From Listeria monocytogenes (lineage in GTDB: Bacteria; Bacillota; Bacilli; Lactobacillales; Listeriaceae): 64,000 bases of DNA. A program made the position numbers and the translations under genes. Below are positions 44,525-52,407 of the stretch, piece by piece; positions within the stretch are counted from its first letter, which is position 1, and each line of letters opens with the position of its first letter. The stretch covers positions 2,434,001 to 2,498,000 of the forward strand of contig NZ_CP168900.1 of the NCBI RefSeq assembly GCF_041765605.1. The letters are read 5' to 3'. The notes below the pieces were generated by a model. It saw nothing but the letters and a program-made list of their open reading frames with translations, was not told the origin of the DNA and ran no database searches.

Positions 44525-44833
44525 TCACTCACTATACAGGAATTCAAAAATCGCCGTTGCATCATGTAATTGGTAACTTAAATCGACCGGCTGACCACTC
44601 TTAAATTTAACTAGCGCTGGGACGGATGTAATCTCCAGACTTTGTGCTATCTCAGGCACATAATTCAAGTCTACTTTCCTGACTTCTGCGTGAAGCGAGT
44701 CCGCCTCCAAAACCACGTCCACTAACCGGCTTGCTATCTGGCAGCTGCCACACATCGGCGTAAAAAAGAAAACGACAAAGTCCGCGCCATTTTTTTGTGC
44801 CATTTTCAAACGTTCTTTTTCCCAGATTTCCAG
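44525..44833 (-). CDS. Thioredoxin-like protein (YusE-like), probable CTG start
   Basis: A small thioredoxin-fold protein of about 102 residues with the redox motif FFTPMCGSCQIA (Cys28 and Cys31) and VPALVKFKSGQPVD holding the cis-Pro. The frame reads LEIWEKERLKMAQKNGADF with no ATG, GTG or TTG in front of the strong SD GGAGG. CTG at 44833 is eight bases from it, so I infer a CTG start; TTG 44809 is the conventional alternative but has only a poor SD. It follows gcvH on the minus strand. Confidence 0.8.
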   Translation of the reverse strand: MEIWEKERLKMAQKNGADFVVFFFTPMCGSCQIASRLVDVVLEADSLHAEVRKVDLNYVPEIAQSLEITSVPALVKFKSGQPVDLSYQLHDATAIFEFLYSE

Positions 44834-44851
44834 AAAAAACGCCTCCTATCA

Positions 44852-44886
44852 AAAAAAGGCCTGCTTCGGTTATCCCAAGCCGGCCT
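44852..44886 (-). terminator. Intrinsic terminator after gcvH
   Basis: GGCCGGCTT pairs imperfectly with AAGCAGGCC on the minus strand, followed by TTTTTTT, overlapping the ribosome binding site of the thioredoxin-like gene. Confidence 0.75.
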
Positions 44887-44894
44887 CCTAAAAA

Positions 44895-45272
44895 TTAATC
44901 TAATACTTTTTCGTAATCGTCACTTGATAAAAGAGCCTTCACATCAGCTTCTTCCACTTCTTCAAGTTTTAAAATCCAGCCTGTATCGTATGGATTGCTA
45001 TTAATTAGTTCTGGCTCATCTTCTAATGTTTCGTTAACAGCAACTACTTTACCAGTTACTGGTGCGTAAAAATCAGATACTGTTTTTACAGATTCAATGC
45101 TACCGATGGAGTCACCTTTTGTTACAGTGTCGCCAACCTCTGGCAATTCAACAAATACGATATCCCCTAATTGATCTTGCGCAAAGTCAGTAATCCCAAT
45201 AACATAACTACCATCGTCTGCTTTCACCCATTCATGTTCTTCTGTGTACAATAAGTCTTTTGGTAAACTCAT
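44895..45272 (-). CDS. gcvH: Glycine cleavage system H protein
   Basis: A 125-residue lipoyl carrier protein. The lipoylated lysine is K63 in IGSIESVKTVSD. GcvH also relays lipoyl or octanoyl groups to other enzymes in Gram-positive bacteria. ATG 45272 lies behind AGGAGG; the frame extends 5' without an SD. There is no other glycine cleavage gene nearby, as in the Bacillus yusH neighbourhood. Confidence 0.95.
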   Translation of the reverse strand: MSLPKDLLYTEEHEWVKADDGSYVIGITDFAQDQLGDIVFVELPEVGDTVTKGDSIGSIESVKTVSDFYAPVTGKVVAVNETLEDEPELINSNPYDTGWILKLEEVEEADVKALLSSDDYEKVLD

Positions 45273-45312
45273 TTTCAAAACTCCTCCTTTTTCGTGCAAT
45301 TATCTATATTGA

Positions 45313-45666
45313 CTATTTCCAAGTTGCTTCAAATTCTTCTTCTTTGAAACCAAGCGTCACTTCTTTGCCGTTCGTGGTTAGCGGGCGTTTGATTAGCATA
45401 CCGTCTGATGCAAGTAACTTATAAGCTTCTTCCGGCGAAAGTGTATCTAATTTATCTTTCAGTCCAAGTTCGCGGTATTTAATACCACTTGTGTTAAAGA
45501 AACGGCGGATTGGAAGCCCGCTCACTTCATGCCATTTTTGTATTTCTTCCACAGTTGGTGTTTCTGTCTTAATATCTACTTCATTAAAATCAACATGCTC
45601 ACTTTCAAGCCATGCTTTTGCTTTCTTACAGGTGCTACATTTTGGATACCAATAAAAATTAATCAT
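45313..45666 (-). CDS. Spx/ArsC-family protein (YusI-like)
   Basis: A 117-residue protein of the arsenate reductase-like family. C10 and C13 in YWYPKCSTCKKAKAWL give the C-x-x-C. The rest follows YusI/Spx-like proteins (YRELGLKDKL, KRPLTTNGKEVTLGF). It is shorter than Spx and lacks the RPxI arsenate site, so a redox or regulatory role is more likely than arsenate reduction. A promoter and a candidate cre site lie upstream. Confidence 0.88.
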   Translation of the reverse strand: MINFYWYPKCSTCKKAKAWLESEHVDFNEVDIKTETPTVEEIQKWHEVSGLPIRRFFNTSGIKYRELGLKDKLDTLSPEEAYKLLASDGMLIKRPLTTNGKEVTLGFKEEEFEATWK

Positions 45667-45698
45667 TTTGCCTCTCCCTCCGATTGCATTCTATTACT

Positions 45699-45727
45699 AT
45701 CATAGTGCATTTTTTCTGAAAGTACAA
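45699..45727 (-). promoter_or_regulatory. SigA promoter of the Spx-like/gcvH/thioredoxin cluster
   Basis: On the minus strand TTGTAC, a 17-base spacer and TATGAT, ending about 33 bases before the start codon. Confidence 0.6.
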
Positions 45728-45757
45728 ATGGCAACACTTAGAAAAAAACAGAGAATT

Positions 45758-45771
45758 TGAAAGCGCATTCA
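45758..45771. promoter_or_regulatory. Candidate CcpA cre site
   Basis: TGAAAGCGCATTCA matches the cre consensus TGWAANCGNTNWCA in all fixed positions but one. It lies about 70 bases upstream of the predicted transcript start of the Spx-like gene. Confidence 0.4.
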
Positions 45772-45787
45772 TTCACGGTTTTAAAAA

Positions 45788-45812
45788 TACAAAAGCCATT
45801 TTCGACTTTTGT
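45788..45812 (-). terminator. Intrinsic terminator of rodA1
   Basis: ACAAAAG pairs with CTTTTGT, with ATTTTTA after it on the minus strand. Confidence 0.7.
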
Positions 45813-45821
45813 ATTTTTATT

Positions 45822-46997
45822 TTAAGATGCGTGATTTTCTTCTTTCACTTCAAACATCGATTTCTTAAAGTTAAACCTTATCCCGAGAACTAGCCCTACT
45901 GCCATCATGTTCCCGAGCAGGGCACTACCACCGTAACTAATAAACGGAAGCGGAATACCTGTAATCGGCAGCAAACCAATATTCATACCAACATTTTCCA
46001 GTACGTGGAACATTAACATCATTACAACACCCGTACAAATGTAAGAATAAAATGGTACGCCAACATCTAGCGCCACTCGAATAATTTGATAAATCAACAA
46101 GAAATAAATCGCAAGTAAAATACTGGCGCCAATAAAGCCATAATCCCCGGCTACAATCGTAAAAATAAAGTCATTGTGATTTTCTGGAATAGCGATGGCG
46201 TCATATCCCGCGCCGTTCCCAGAAATCTGCCCAGAACCAATCGCCGTTAAGGCTCGAAGTACTTGATAACCTCCGCCTTGAGGGTCATTCTCCGGATTAA
46301 TCCATGTCGTAATCCGGTCAAATTGATATGGTTTAAAACCTAGACTCGTCAGCCAATTTTGGTGATAAATAACCATCCAAATCAGCGCCGTCCCAATTGC
46401 CGCAATCGATCCAAAAAGCGGCACGATAATTTTCCATGTAATTCCGGAAACAAGAATCATTCCCGACATAATAGCAATAAACACGAGCGCTGTCCCTAAA
46501 TCGGGTTGCAGCATGATAAGAATAAGTGGTATTAACGTAAACAAGCCAATCTTCAACAGTAACCAAGCATCGTAACTAAAACGATGAACCTTATATGTTC
46601 GGTTATGATCCCAAATCACTTTTGCTAAAACGATAATTAAAATGACCTTTACAACCTCGGATGGCTGAATGTTTCCTAAGAACGGAATAACAATCCAGCT
46701 CTTCGCTCCTTTTACTTCTTTCCCAAAAAGCAATACAAATACGAGCAAAAATAGACCTAGTCCATAAAAGTAATAAGCCCATTTCGTAAGCCGGTCATAA
46801 TCTAGTTGCATCACAACAATAATGGCAAATGTCGACACGACAAACCACATGGCTTGTTTGACAACAAAGTTTGCATCATATTGATTATTTGTTAATTGCG
46901 CACTATAAATGGACACCAAACTGATTATCATAAGTAACATCATTGATAGAACAATCCCGTAATCAATGCGTCCAGCTAGTTTATTTTGTTGATTCAT
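45822..46997 (-). CDS. rodA1: RodA-type peptidoglycan glycosyltransferase 1 (SEDS)
   Basis: A 391-residue SEDS protein with ten membrane helices that polymerises lipid II for the lateral cell wall. The catalytic-loop block AIPENHNDFIFTIVAGDYGF and the C-terminal LPFISYGGSALLGNMMAVG are complete. Together with the next gene it corresponds to the RodA1/RodA2 pair known in L. monocytogenes (lmo2427/lmo2428). ATG 46997 lies 77 bases after rodA2, so the pair may be cotranscribed. Confidence 0.92.
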   Translation of the reverse strand: MNQQNKLAGRIDYGIVLSMMLLMIISLVSIYSAQLTNNQYDANFVVKQAMWFVVSTFAIIVVMQLDYDRLTKWAYYFYGLGLFLLVFVLLFGKEVKGAKSWIVIPFLGNIQPSEVVKVILIIVLAKVIWDHNRTYKVHRFSYDAWLLLKIGLFTLIPLILIMLQPDLGTALVFIAIMSGMILVSGITWKIIVPLFGSIAAIGTALIWMVIYHQNWLTSLGFKPYQFDRITTWINPENDPQGGGYQVLRALTAIGSGQISGNGAGYDAIAIPENHNDFIFTIVAGDYGFIGASILLAIYFLLIYQIIRVALDVGVPFYSYICTGVVMMLMFHVLENVGMNIGLLPITGIPLPFISYGGSALLGNMMAVGLVLGIRFNFKKSMFEVKEENHAS

Positions 46998-47073
46998 TAT
47001 TTAATTACTCCTTACTGGTTGGTTTGTATAAACAAAAACGAACACTTTCTCCCAAACAGTTTAAAAAAGAAAA

Positions 47074-48243
47074 TCAGAAACGATTTCCTTTCCCTAAGTT
47101 AACTTCTGGAGCATTATATCTCGCCGATAACACGAGTCCAAGTGCCATAAATGCGCCAAGAAGTGAGCTTCCCCCATAACTGACAAAAAGTAGCGGAATA
47201 CCGGTAATTGGAAGAAGACCAATTGTCATCCCGATATTTTCTAAAACGTGAAATAAAATCATCGAGCAAACGCCTGCACAAATATACGAGTAAAAAGGAA
47301 TATTTATATCTAAAGCTACTCGAATTATTTGGTAAATCAGTAAAAAGTATAACATAATAAGCACACAGCCACCAATGAAACCGAAATTACCACCAATGAT
47401 AGAAAAAATAAAATCATTATGGTTTTCCGGAATCGCAATAGCTTGATTCCCTATTCCATTTCCTTGTAACTGCCCAGAACCAATCGCTTGCATCGAGCGA
47501 AGTAACTGCATTCCGTCGCCCAGCGGATCCTCTTCCGGTCTTAGCCAAGAAGTGATACGTTTAAATTGGTATGTTTTAAAGCCTAATTTTTGTAAAAAGT
47601 CCGGATTGTACATAACTAAATAGATTAAAGTTCCACCAAGAAGTGCAATTGAACTGAAAACTGGTAACAAAATTTTCCAAGTAACACCGCTAAGAAATAC
47701 CATACCAACAATAATAGCAATAAATACTAAAATCGTTCCAAGGTCCGGTTGAAGTGCTACAAGACCGAGCGGAAGAATAGAAACAATACCTATTTTTAAA
47801 AGTAACTGCATATCTAGACTTACGGTATGTATTTTATATTTTTTATTGTGATCCCAAATGACTTTCGCAAGCGCTAAAATCAAAAAACTTTTCATTAATT
47901 CTGATGGTTGCAGACTTCCAAGCGATCCGATACTAATCCAACTTTTGGACCCTTTTCGCTCATCACCAACGATGAGTACAAGTACTAGCAACAAGTTTCC
48001 GATTCCATAAAGATAGTACGCCGCCCATTGCAGCTTATCATAGTCGAAAAAAAGTACAATAACAACAACTACTCCAGTAGAAATAACAATCCAAATAGAT
48101 TGTTGCAACAAGAAATTATTTGTATATTGGTCGTTTACAAGTCCAGCAACATAAATCGCCACGAGACCAATAACACAAAGCAACATCATTAAAAATATAA
48201 TCGAATAGTCTACTCGAACTGCTTTTTTTCTATTTCTAGCCAT
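47074..48243 (-). CDS. rodA2: RodA-type peptidoglycan glycosyltransferase 2 (SEDS)
   Basis: A 389-residue SEDS glycosyltransferase paralogous to the following gene, with the motif AIPENHNDFIFSIIGGNFGF and LLFVSYGGSSLLGAFMALG. ATG 48243 is set by AAAGGACGG; the frame is open further upstream through the terminator of the hup operon, which is not coding. A tandem duplication is evident from the near-colinear pattern of helices and loops. Confidence 0.92.
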   Translation of the reverse strand: MARNRKKAVRVDYSIIFLMMLLCVIGLVAIYVAGLVNDQYTNNFLLQQSIWIVISTGVVVVIVLFFDYDKLQWAAYYLYGIGNLLLVLVLIVGDERKGSKSWISIGSLGSLQPSELMKSFLILALAKVIWDHNKKYKIHTVSLDMQLLLKIGIVSILPLGLVALQPDLGTILVFIAIIVGMVFLSGVTWKILLPVFSSIALLGGTLIYLVMYNPDFLQKLGFKTYQFKRITSWLRPEEDPLGDGMQLLRSMQAIGSGQLQGNGIGNQAIAIPENHNDFIFSIIGGNFGFIGGCVLIMLYFLLIYQIIRVALDINIPFYSYICAGVCSMILFHVLENIGMTIGLLPITGIPLLFVSYGGSSLLGAFMALGLVLSARYNAPEVNLGKGNRF

Positions 48244-48283
48244 TGTTTTCCGTCCTTTTGTGTTTGAATTTAAATGTAAAAAG

Positions 48284-48312
48284 GCTGCTATTCTTAAAAA
48301 GAGCAACAGCCT
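48284..48312 (-). terminator. Terminator between hupC and rodA2
   Basis: GGCTGTTGCTC pairs imperfectly with GAATAGCAGCC on the minus strand, followed by TTTTTA. It ends the hup operon and also sits in the leader of rodA2. Confidence 0.7.
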
Positions 48313-48384
48313 TCATCTATTATAATAAAGTTTACCTTGGATAGGAAGCTTTTTCACCAAATTCTAATCTTCTTTCTGTTTTCT

Positions 48385-49176
48385 TTAATATTCAAAACGA
48401 GTCGAAGCAAGTGGATGAATATGCTGCTTTCCATCTTTTTCGGTAATATCCGCTGTAATATGGAAAACATCTCGAAGCAGCTCTGTCGTGAAAACTTCTC
48501 TAGGCGAGCCGTCTTTGACTAATTGACCATTTTCGCACACAAACACATAATCACTATAAATCGCAGCTTGATTCAGATCATGTAAAACGAGCACGATAGT
48601 TAAATTATATTCTTTGTTTAAATGGACGAGTAAGTCTAACAATTCTAGTTGATGCGCAATGTCTAAATAAGTAGTTGGCTCATCTAATAATAAAATGGGC
48701 GTTTTTTGCGCAAGAGCCATTGCCAGCCAAGCACGTTGTCGTTCTCCGCCTGATAACGAATGTAGCGGGCGATAAGCCAGTTCTTCTAAGTTACACACTT
48801 TAATAGCCCAGTGAATGACCGCCTCGTCCTCCTCTTGCAAAGTGGAGAGCCAACTTCGGTGCGGCAAACGGCCATATGCCACTAAATCATGCACCATCAC
48901 ATCTACCAAACCTTCTGGAGCTTGTGATAACATCGTCATTTTTTTCGCTAAATCTTTAGATGGGATTTCAGTAATGTTTTTATCATTTAAGAAAATCTCC
49001 CCGCTATCCGGCGTCAAAAGGCGCATCATCAAACGCAGCATAGTCGATTTTCCCGAGCCGTTTGGACCGATAAGCGTAGTGATTTTCCCTTCTGGAATGC
49101 TTGCACTCACGTTTTTCATTTCGAAATCTCTTTTACGTGAGAAAGAAACATTTTTTAGTTCTAATGCTGATTTCAT
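48385..49176 (-). CDS. hupC: Heme/siderophore ABC importer ATPase HupC
   Basis: A 263-residue FecE/FhuC-type ATPase with Walker A GPNGSGKST (near residue 37), signature LSGGERQRAWLAMALAQKT and Walker B ILLLDEPTTYLDIAHQLELL. It starts with ATG overlapping the end of hupG by four bases. It energises the HupDG heme importer. The operon is Fur-type controlled. Confidence 0.9.
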   Translation of the reverse strand: MKSALELKNVSFSRKRDFEMKNVSASIPEGKITTLIGPNGSGKSTMLRLMMRLLTPDSGEIFLNDKNITEIPSKDLAKKMTMLSQAPEGLVDVMVHDLVAYGRLPHRSWLSTLQEEDEAVIHWAIKVCNLEELAYRPLHSLSGGERQRAWLAMALAQKTPILLLDEPTTYLDIAHQLELLDLLVHLNKEYNLTIVLVLHDLNQAAIYSDYVFVCENGQLVKDGSPREVFTTELLRDVFHITADITEKDGKQHIHPLASTRFEY

Positions 49177-50183
49177 GAAGCAACCCTCCCTCTTTGAAGT
49201 AAGAACAAGAAGAATGGTGCGCCTATCATCGCAAGCAGGATTCCAACAGGAAGTTCAATGGAACCGAACCAACTTCTAGCCGCCGTATCAGCAAAACCAA
49301 CTAATAAAGCCCCGCCGAGTGCGGATAGCGGCAGTAAATATTTATAGTCATTCCCGATAATCAGACGAAAAATATGTGGCACGACAAGCCCAACAAAGCC
49401 AATAAGTCCAGCTACACTAACCGCAACGCCGCTTAGAAAGGCCGCCAACATTATAATGAAAAAGCGATGCCGTTCCACAGAAAAGCCAAGCAATTTCGCC
49501 GCATCGTCCCCGAGTAGCAATACATTAGAAGAACGAATCGCAAAACCACTTAAAACAAACCCGACCAGCATATACGGCCAAATCATATCCAAATGATACC
49601 AACTTTTCCCGGAGAGCGTTCCTGTCATCCAAGAAATGACACTTTGGACCCGGTTGCTATACAGCACCATTACGCCAGAAGTCATCGCTCCAATAAACGC
49701 ATTAATCGCTACACCCGACAAAATTACGCGTAAAGGAGAAACACCGCGATCCCATGCAAGCAAATAAATCAAAATAGCTGTTCCAAACGCCCCTAAAAAC
49801 GCACCAATCGGCACAAAGGAAGCTAACGCAGGAAATGCTAATGTCATTAAAATGGCCACGAAGCCACCACCGGCTGAAACCCCAATTACGCCTGGGTCAG
49901 CTAATGGATTCCGCATCACGCCTTGCAGCAAGCATCCAGCAATCGCCAGCGCCGCTCCTACTAAGAAAGCAATTAATAACCGCGGCAAGCGCAAGTTCCA
50001 AATCAATTGATTCGCTAGGTCGCTTCCCCCGCCAGTTAGCGTCTGCCAAGCGTCACTATATGTAATTTTCACGGACCCAGTTGTCAGTCCGTAGAAAAAA
50101 GCTAAAATAAGTAAAATGATTACTACAATAAAAGTTATCCGTCTACGTTTTCGCCGCGGATCATGCGCCTTCACAGTTGTCAT
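49173..50183 (-). CDS. hupG: Heme/siderophore ABC importer permease HupG
   Basis: A 336-residue FecCD-family permease with about ten helices. The family blocks GAALAIAGCLLQGVMRNPLADPGVIGVSAGGG and VAGLIGFVGLVVPHIFRLIIG (the ATPase contact) are intact. A basic N-terminus (DPRRKRRR) precedes the first helix. Its start codon abuts the hupD stop. Confidence 0.9.
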   Translation of the reverse strand: MTTVKAHDPRRKRRRITFIVVIILLILAFFYGLTTGSVKITYSDAWQTLTGGGSDLANQLIWNLRLPRLLIAFLVGAALAIAGCLLQGVMRNPLADPGVIGVSAGGGFVAILMTLAFPALASFVPIGAFLGAFGTAILIYLLAWDRGVSPLRVILSGVAINAFIGAMTSGVMVLYSNRVQSVISWMTGTLSGKSWYHLDMIWPYMLVGFVLSGFAIRSSNVLLLGDDAAKLLGFSVERHRFFIIMLAAFLSGVAVSVAGLIGFVGLVVPHIFRLIIGNDYKYLLPLSALGGALLVGFADTAARSWFGSIELPVGILLAMIGAPFFLFLLQRGRVAS

Positions 50184-51154
50184 TAGTTATCCACCTTATT
50201 TATCTCATCTGTCATATAATCCAAGGCTTGATCAATTTTAATTCCAGGATTTGTTCCGAATAGCTCTGCAGGAAGTACGACAATATGATCATTTTTAACG
50301 GCGCTTGTTGAATTCCAAGCTTCATTTTGTTTCATTTCTTTCTTGAATGCTGCTTCTGTTTCTTTTTCGTCCCCGCCGTGAATCATTAAGAAAATCACTT
50401 CCGGGTCAGCAGCAACAATTTTTTCTACGTTCATCGAAGCGTATTGTGGGAAGTTTTCAACGCCTTTAAAATCTTTCGCTACATTTTCTCCGCCAGCAAT
50501 TTCTAAAACATTTCCACTTAATGAGGATGGTAGCGCCGCGTAATTACTTCCGGGAGCCCCTAGAACAAGTAATGAGCGTACTTTTTTACCTTGTTGCTTC
50601 TTCTTCACTTCCGCCACTTTTTGGTCAATATTCGCTTCTAACTCTTTGGCTTTCGTTTCTTTACCTAAAAGTTCGCCAAGTACGGCTGTTTGTTTTTTAA
50701 TTTCGTCAATTGAGTTGGCTCCGGTCAACACGACTTTCGGCCCGACGCCTTCCATCGCAGGAACATCTTTTAAGTTTTGTTCTGAACTTGCGACAATAGC
50801 ATCAGCACCAAGAGAGGCAATTTTTTCTAAATTCAAATCATGTGTATTGCCGACTTCTGTAGCTTTCTTCGCGCCATCAGGGACACCACTCGCATCCGTT
50901 GTTTGGCGACCTACCACCGTTCCACCAAGTGCATAGATAATATTCATATCCGCATTCGTCAGTGCGATAATTCGTTCTGGTTTTTTATCAAAAGAAACAT
51001 CGCGCCCGGCCATATCTGTTATCGTTAGAGCCGCTTGCGATTTATTTTCCGTTTTAGTTGTTTCATTATTCGTATCAGTTGCCGTATCATTTCCACACGA
51101 TGCAAGGAGTAGTGCGGCTGTTATACTTAATGTCAATATAGTTATTTTCTTCAT
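50183..51154 (-). CDS. hupD: Heme-binding lipoprotein HupD
   Basis: A 323-residue periplasmic-binding-type lipoprotein for the heme importer. The lipobox is LLASCGND, with Cys at residue 19. Substrate-binding domain 1 begins ITDMAGRDVSFDKKPERIIAL, typical of iron-siderophore and heme binders. ATG 51154 follows GGAGGGG; the open frame back to 51184 is not supported. HupDGC imports hemin or hemoglobin iron in L. monocytogenes, by family knowledge. Confidence 0.9.
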   Translation of the reverse strand: MKKITILTLSITAALLLASCGNDTATDTNNETTKTENKSQAALTITDMAGRDVSFDKKPERIIALTNADMNIIYALGGTVVGRQTTDASGVPDGAKKATEVGNTHDLNLEKIASLGADAIVASSEQNLKDVPAMEGVGPKVVLTGANSIDEIKKQTAVLGELLGKETKAKELEANIDQKVAEVKKKQQGKKVRSLLVLGAPGSNYAALPSSLSGNVLEIAGGENVAKDFKGVENFPQYASMNVEKIVAADPEVIFLMIHGGDEKETEAAFKKEMKQNEAWNSTSAVKNDHIVVLPAELFGTNPGIKIDQALDYMTDEINKVDN

Positions 51155-51192
51155 AATTCCCCTCCACAACACTGTCCTTTTCATTCTACTAA

Positions 51193-51243
51193 ATTATAAC
51201 ACGATATTCAAAAAGACGAACCCCTAATTGAGAATTATTTTCA
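51193..51243 (-). promoter_or_regulatory. hupDGC promoter with Fur box
   Basis: An extended -10, TGTTATAAT, lies at 51193-51201 on the minus strand. At 51229-51243 TGAGAATTATTTTCA matches the Fur 7-1-7 box TGATAATNATTATCA in 13 of 15 bases. The box is between hupD and the divergent small gene and could serve both. Confidence 0.75.
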
Positions 51244-51309
51244 TCTATATTCAAATAGTCGTAATTTTCCTGCTGATACTTTATAATTAACTTAAGGAGG
51301 CGATGAAAA

Positions 51310-51474
51310 ATGACTGATAATCTTTTTCCAAATCTAGCACATGAAAATTGCAAAGAAACAATGCCCCCAGTCACGACTGAACAATTCAAAGAAGCAGCTA
51401 TTCTCGAAAAGAATCGCAAACTCGAAGAAATCTTAAACATCGTTGATAAAAATAAACCAAGTATTAAAAAATAA
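51310..51474 (+). CDS. Small hydrophilic protein, 54 aa
   Basis: ATG 51310 lies behind AAGGAGGCG. The 54-residue product begins MTDNLFPNLAHENCKE and continues as a charged helix rich in Glu and Lys, without membrane segments. It is divergent from hupD across the Fur box, so it could be iron-regulated. The family is not recognised. A hairpin terminator follows at 51478-51498. Confidence 0.75.
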   Translation: MTDNLFPNLAHENCKETMPPVTTEQFKEAAILEKNRKLEEILNIVDKNKPSIKK

Positions 51475-51477
51475 CGA

Positions 51478-51503
51478 GGACCTGTTCACGCAGGTTCTTT
51501 ATT
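51478..51503 (+). terminator. Intrinsic terminator after the small gene
   Basis: GGACCTG pairs with CAGGTTC around TTCACG, followed by TTTATTTT. Confidence 0.7.
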
Positions 51504-51606
51504 TTACGTTTAATTCCGAGTTAACTCATAAGATAAGTTATATTTATTTTATTTCGCTCAAAAATCATGTATACTAGAAAAAAAGACACGTCAGGAGGCC
51601 CCTACA

Positions 51607-52365
51607 TTGGCTATTTTAGAACTTAATTTCAAATCAGTTTGTTTAGCTATGCAAACAAGTGTAACGGTGATTTTGCCCGAAACAGATGCACTTTATCATG
51701 GCTCGATTCCAAAATATAAAACATTATATATTCTTCACGGTTTGTCGAATAACCACACAACTTATGTACGCAATACAAATATCGAACGCTATGCCACTGA
51801 AAAAGGGCTCGCTGTCGTCATGCCCGCAGCAGACCATAGCTTTTATTCTAACATGGTTCACGGGCGCGACTTCTTTGAATTTGTTAGCACAGAACTGCCG
51901 AATGTCATGAAGAATTGGTTTCCGCTTTCAGATAAAAAAGAAGATACGTTCATAGCTGGTCATTCCATGGGTGGTTACGGTGCGTTCAAAGTTGCACTTA
52001 CTTTCCCGGAAAAATTCCAAGCCGCAGCTAGTATGTCCGGCGTCATGGATATTAATTATATCATTAAAGAAGATTGTTTCGAAAATTTCAGCACGCGTGC
52101 CATCACAGGTGAAATGGCTAGCCAAACAGGTACGGAAAATGATTTATTTCATTTATTAGAAACAAATCTCCAAAATCAAGTCCCTTTACCAGCTCTTTTC
52201 CAAAATTGTGGTACGGAAGATTTTCTTTATGAAGATAATATTCGTTTTCGCGATTTTGCACTTGAGAAAAATGCTCCGCTAGAATATCGCGAAGGTCCCG
52301 GTGACCATGATTGGGAGTTTTGGGATAAGAGCATCAAAGAAATTATCGACTGGCTTCCACTTTAA
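51607..52365 (+). CDS. Alpha/beta-hydrolase esterase (EstA/tributyrin esterase-like)
   Basis: A 252-residue carboxylesterase of the putative-esterase (D) family. The nucleophile is Ser120 in GHSMGGYGAF; the acid and base are in NCGTEDFLYEDN and GPGDHDWEFW near the C-terminus. The oxyanion region is YILHGLSNNHTT. It resembles lactococcal tributyrin esterase and S-formylglutathione hydrolases; the substrate is not determined. TTG 51607 lies behind AGGAGGCC. Confidence 0.9.
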   Translation: MAILELNFKSVCLAMQTSVTVILPETDALYHGSIPKYKTLYILHGLSNNHTTYVRNTNIERYATEKGLAVVMPAADHSFYSNMVHGRDFFEFVSTELPNVMKNWFPLSDKKEDTFIAGHSMGGYGAFKVALTFPEKFQAAASMSGVMDINYIIKEDCFENFSTRAITGEMASQTGTENDLFHLLETNLQNQVPLPALFQNCGTEDFLYEDNIRFRDFALEKNAPLEYREGPGDHDWEFWDKSIKEIIDWLPL

Positions 52366-52368
52366 TAG

Positions 52369-52407
52369 AAAGAAGACTCGGACTCACCATCCAAGTCTTC
52401 TTTTTTT
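52369..52407. terminator. Bidirectional terminator
   Basis: AAGAAGACTCGGA pairs imperfectly with TCCAAGTCTTCTT, with T-runs, between convergent genes. Confidence 0.8.

Noticed and set aside
51189-51440. 83-codon minus-strand frame overlapping the Fur box
   Set aside because: It covers the Fur box and promoter and is antisense to a better-supported small gene.
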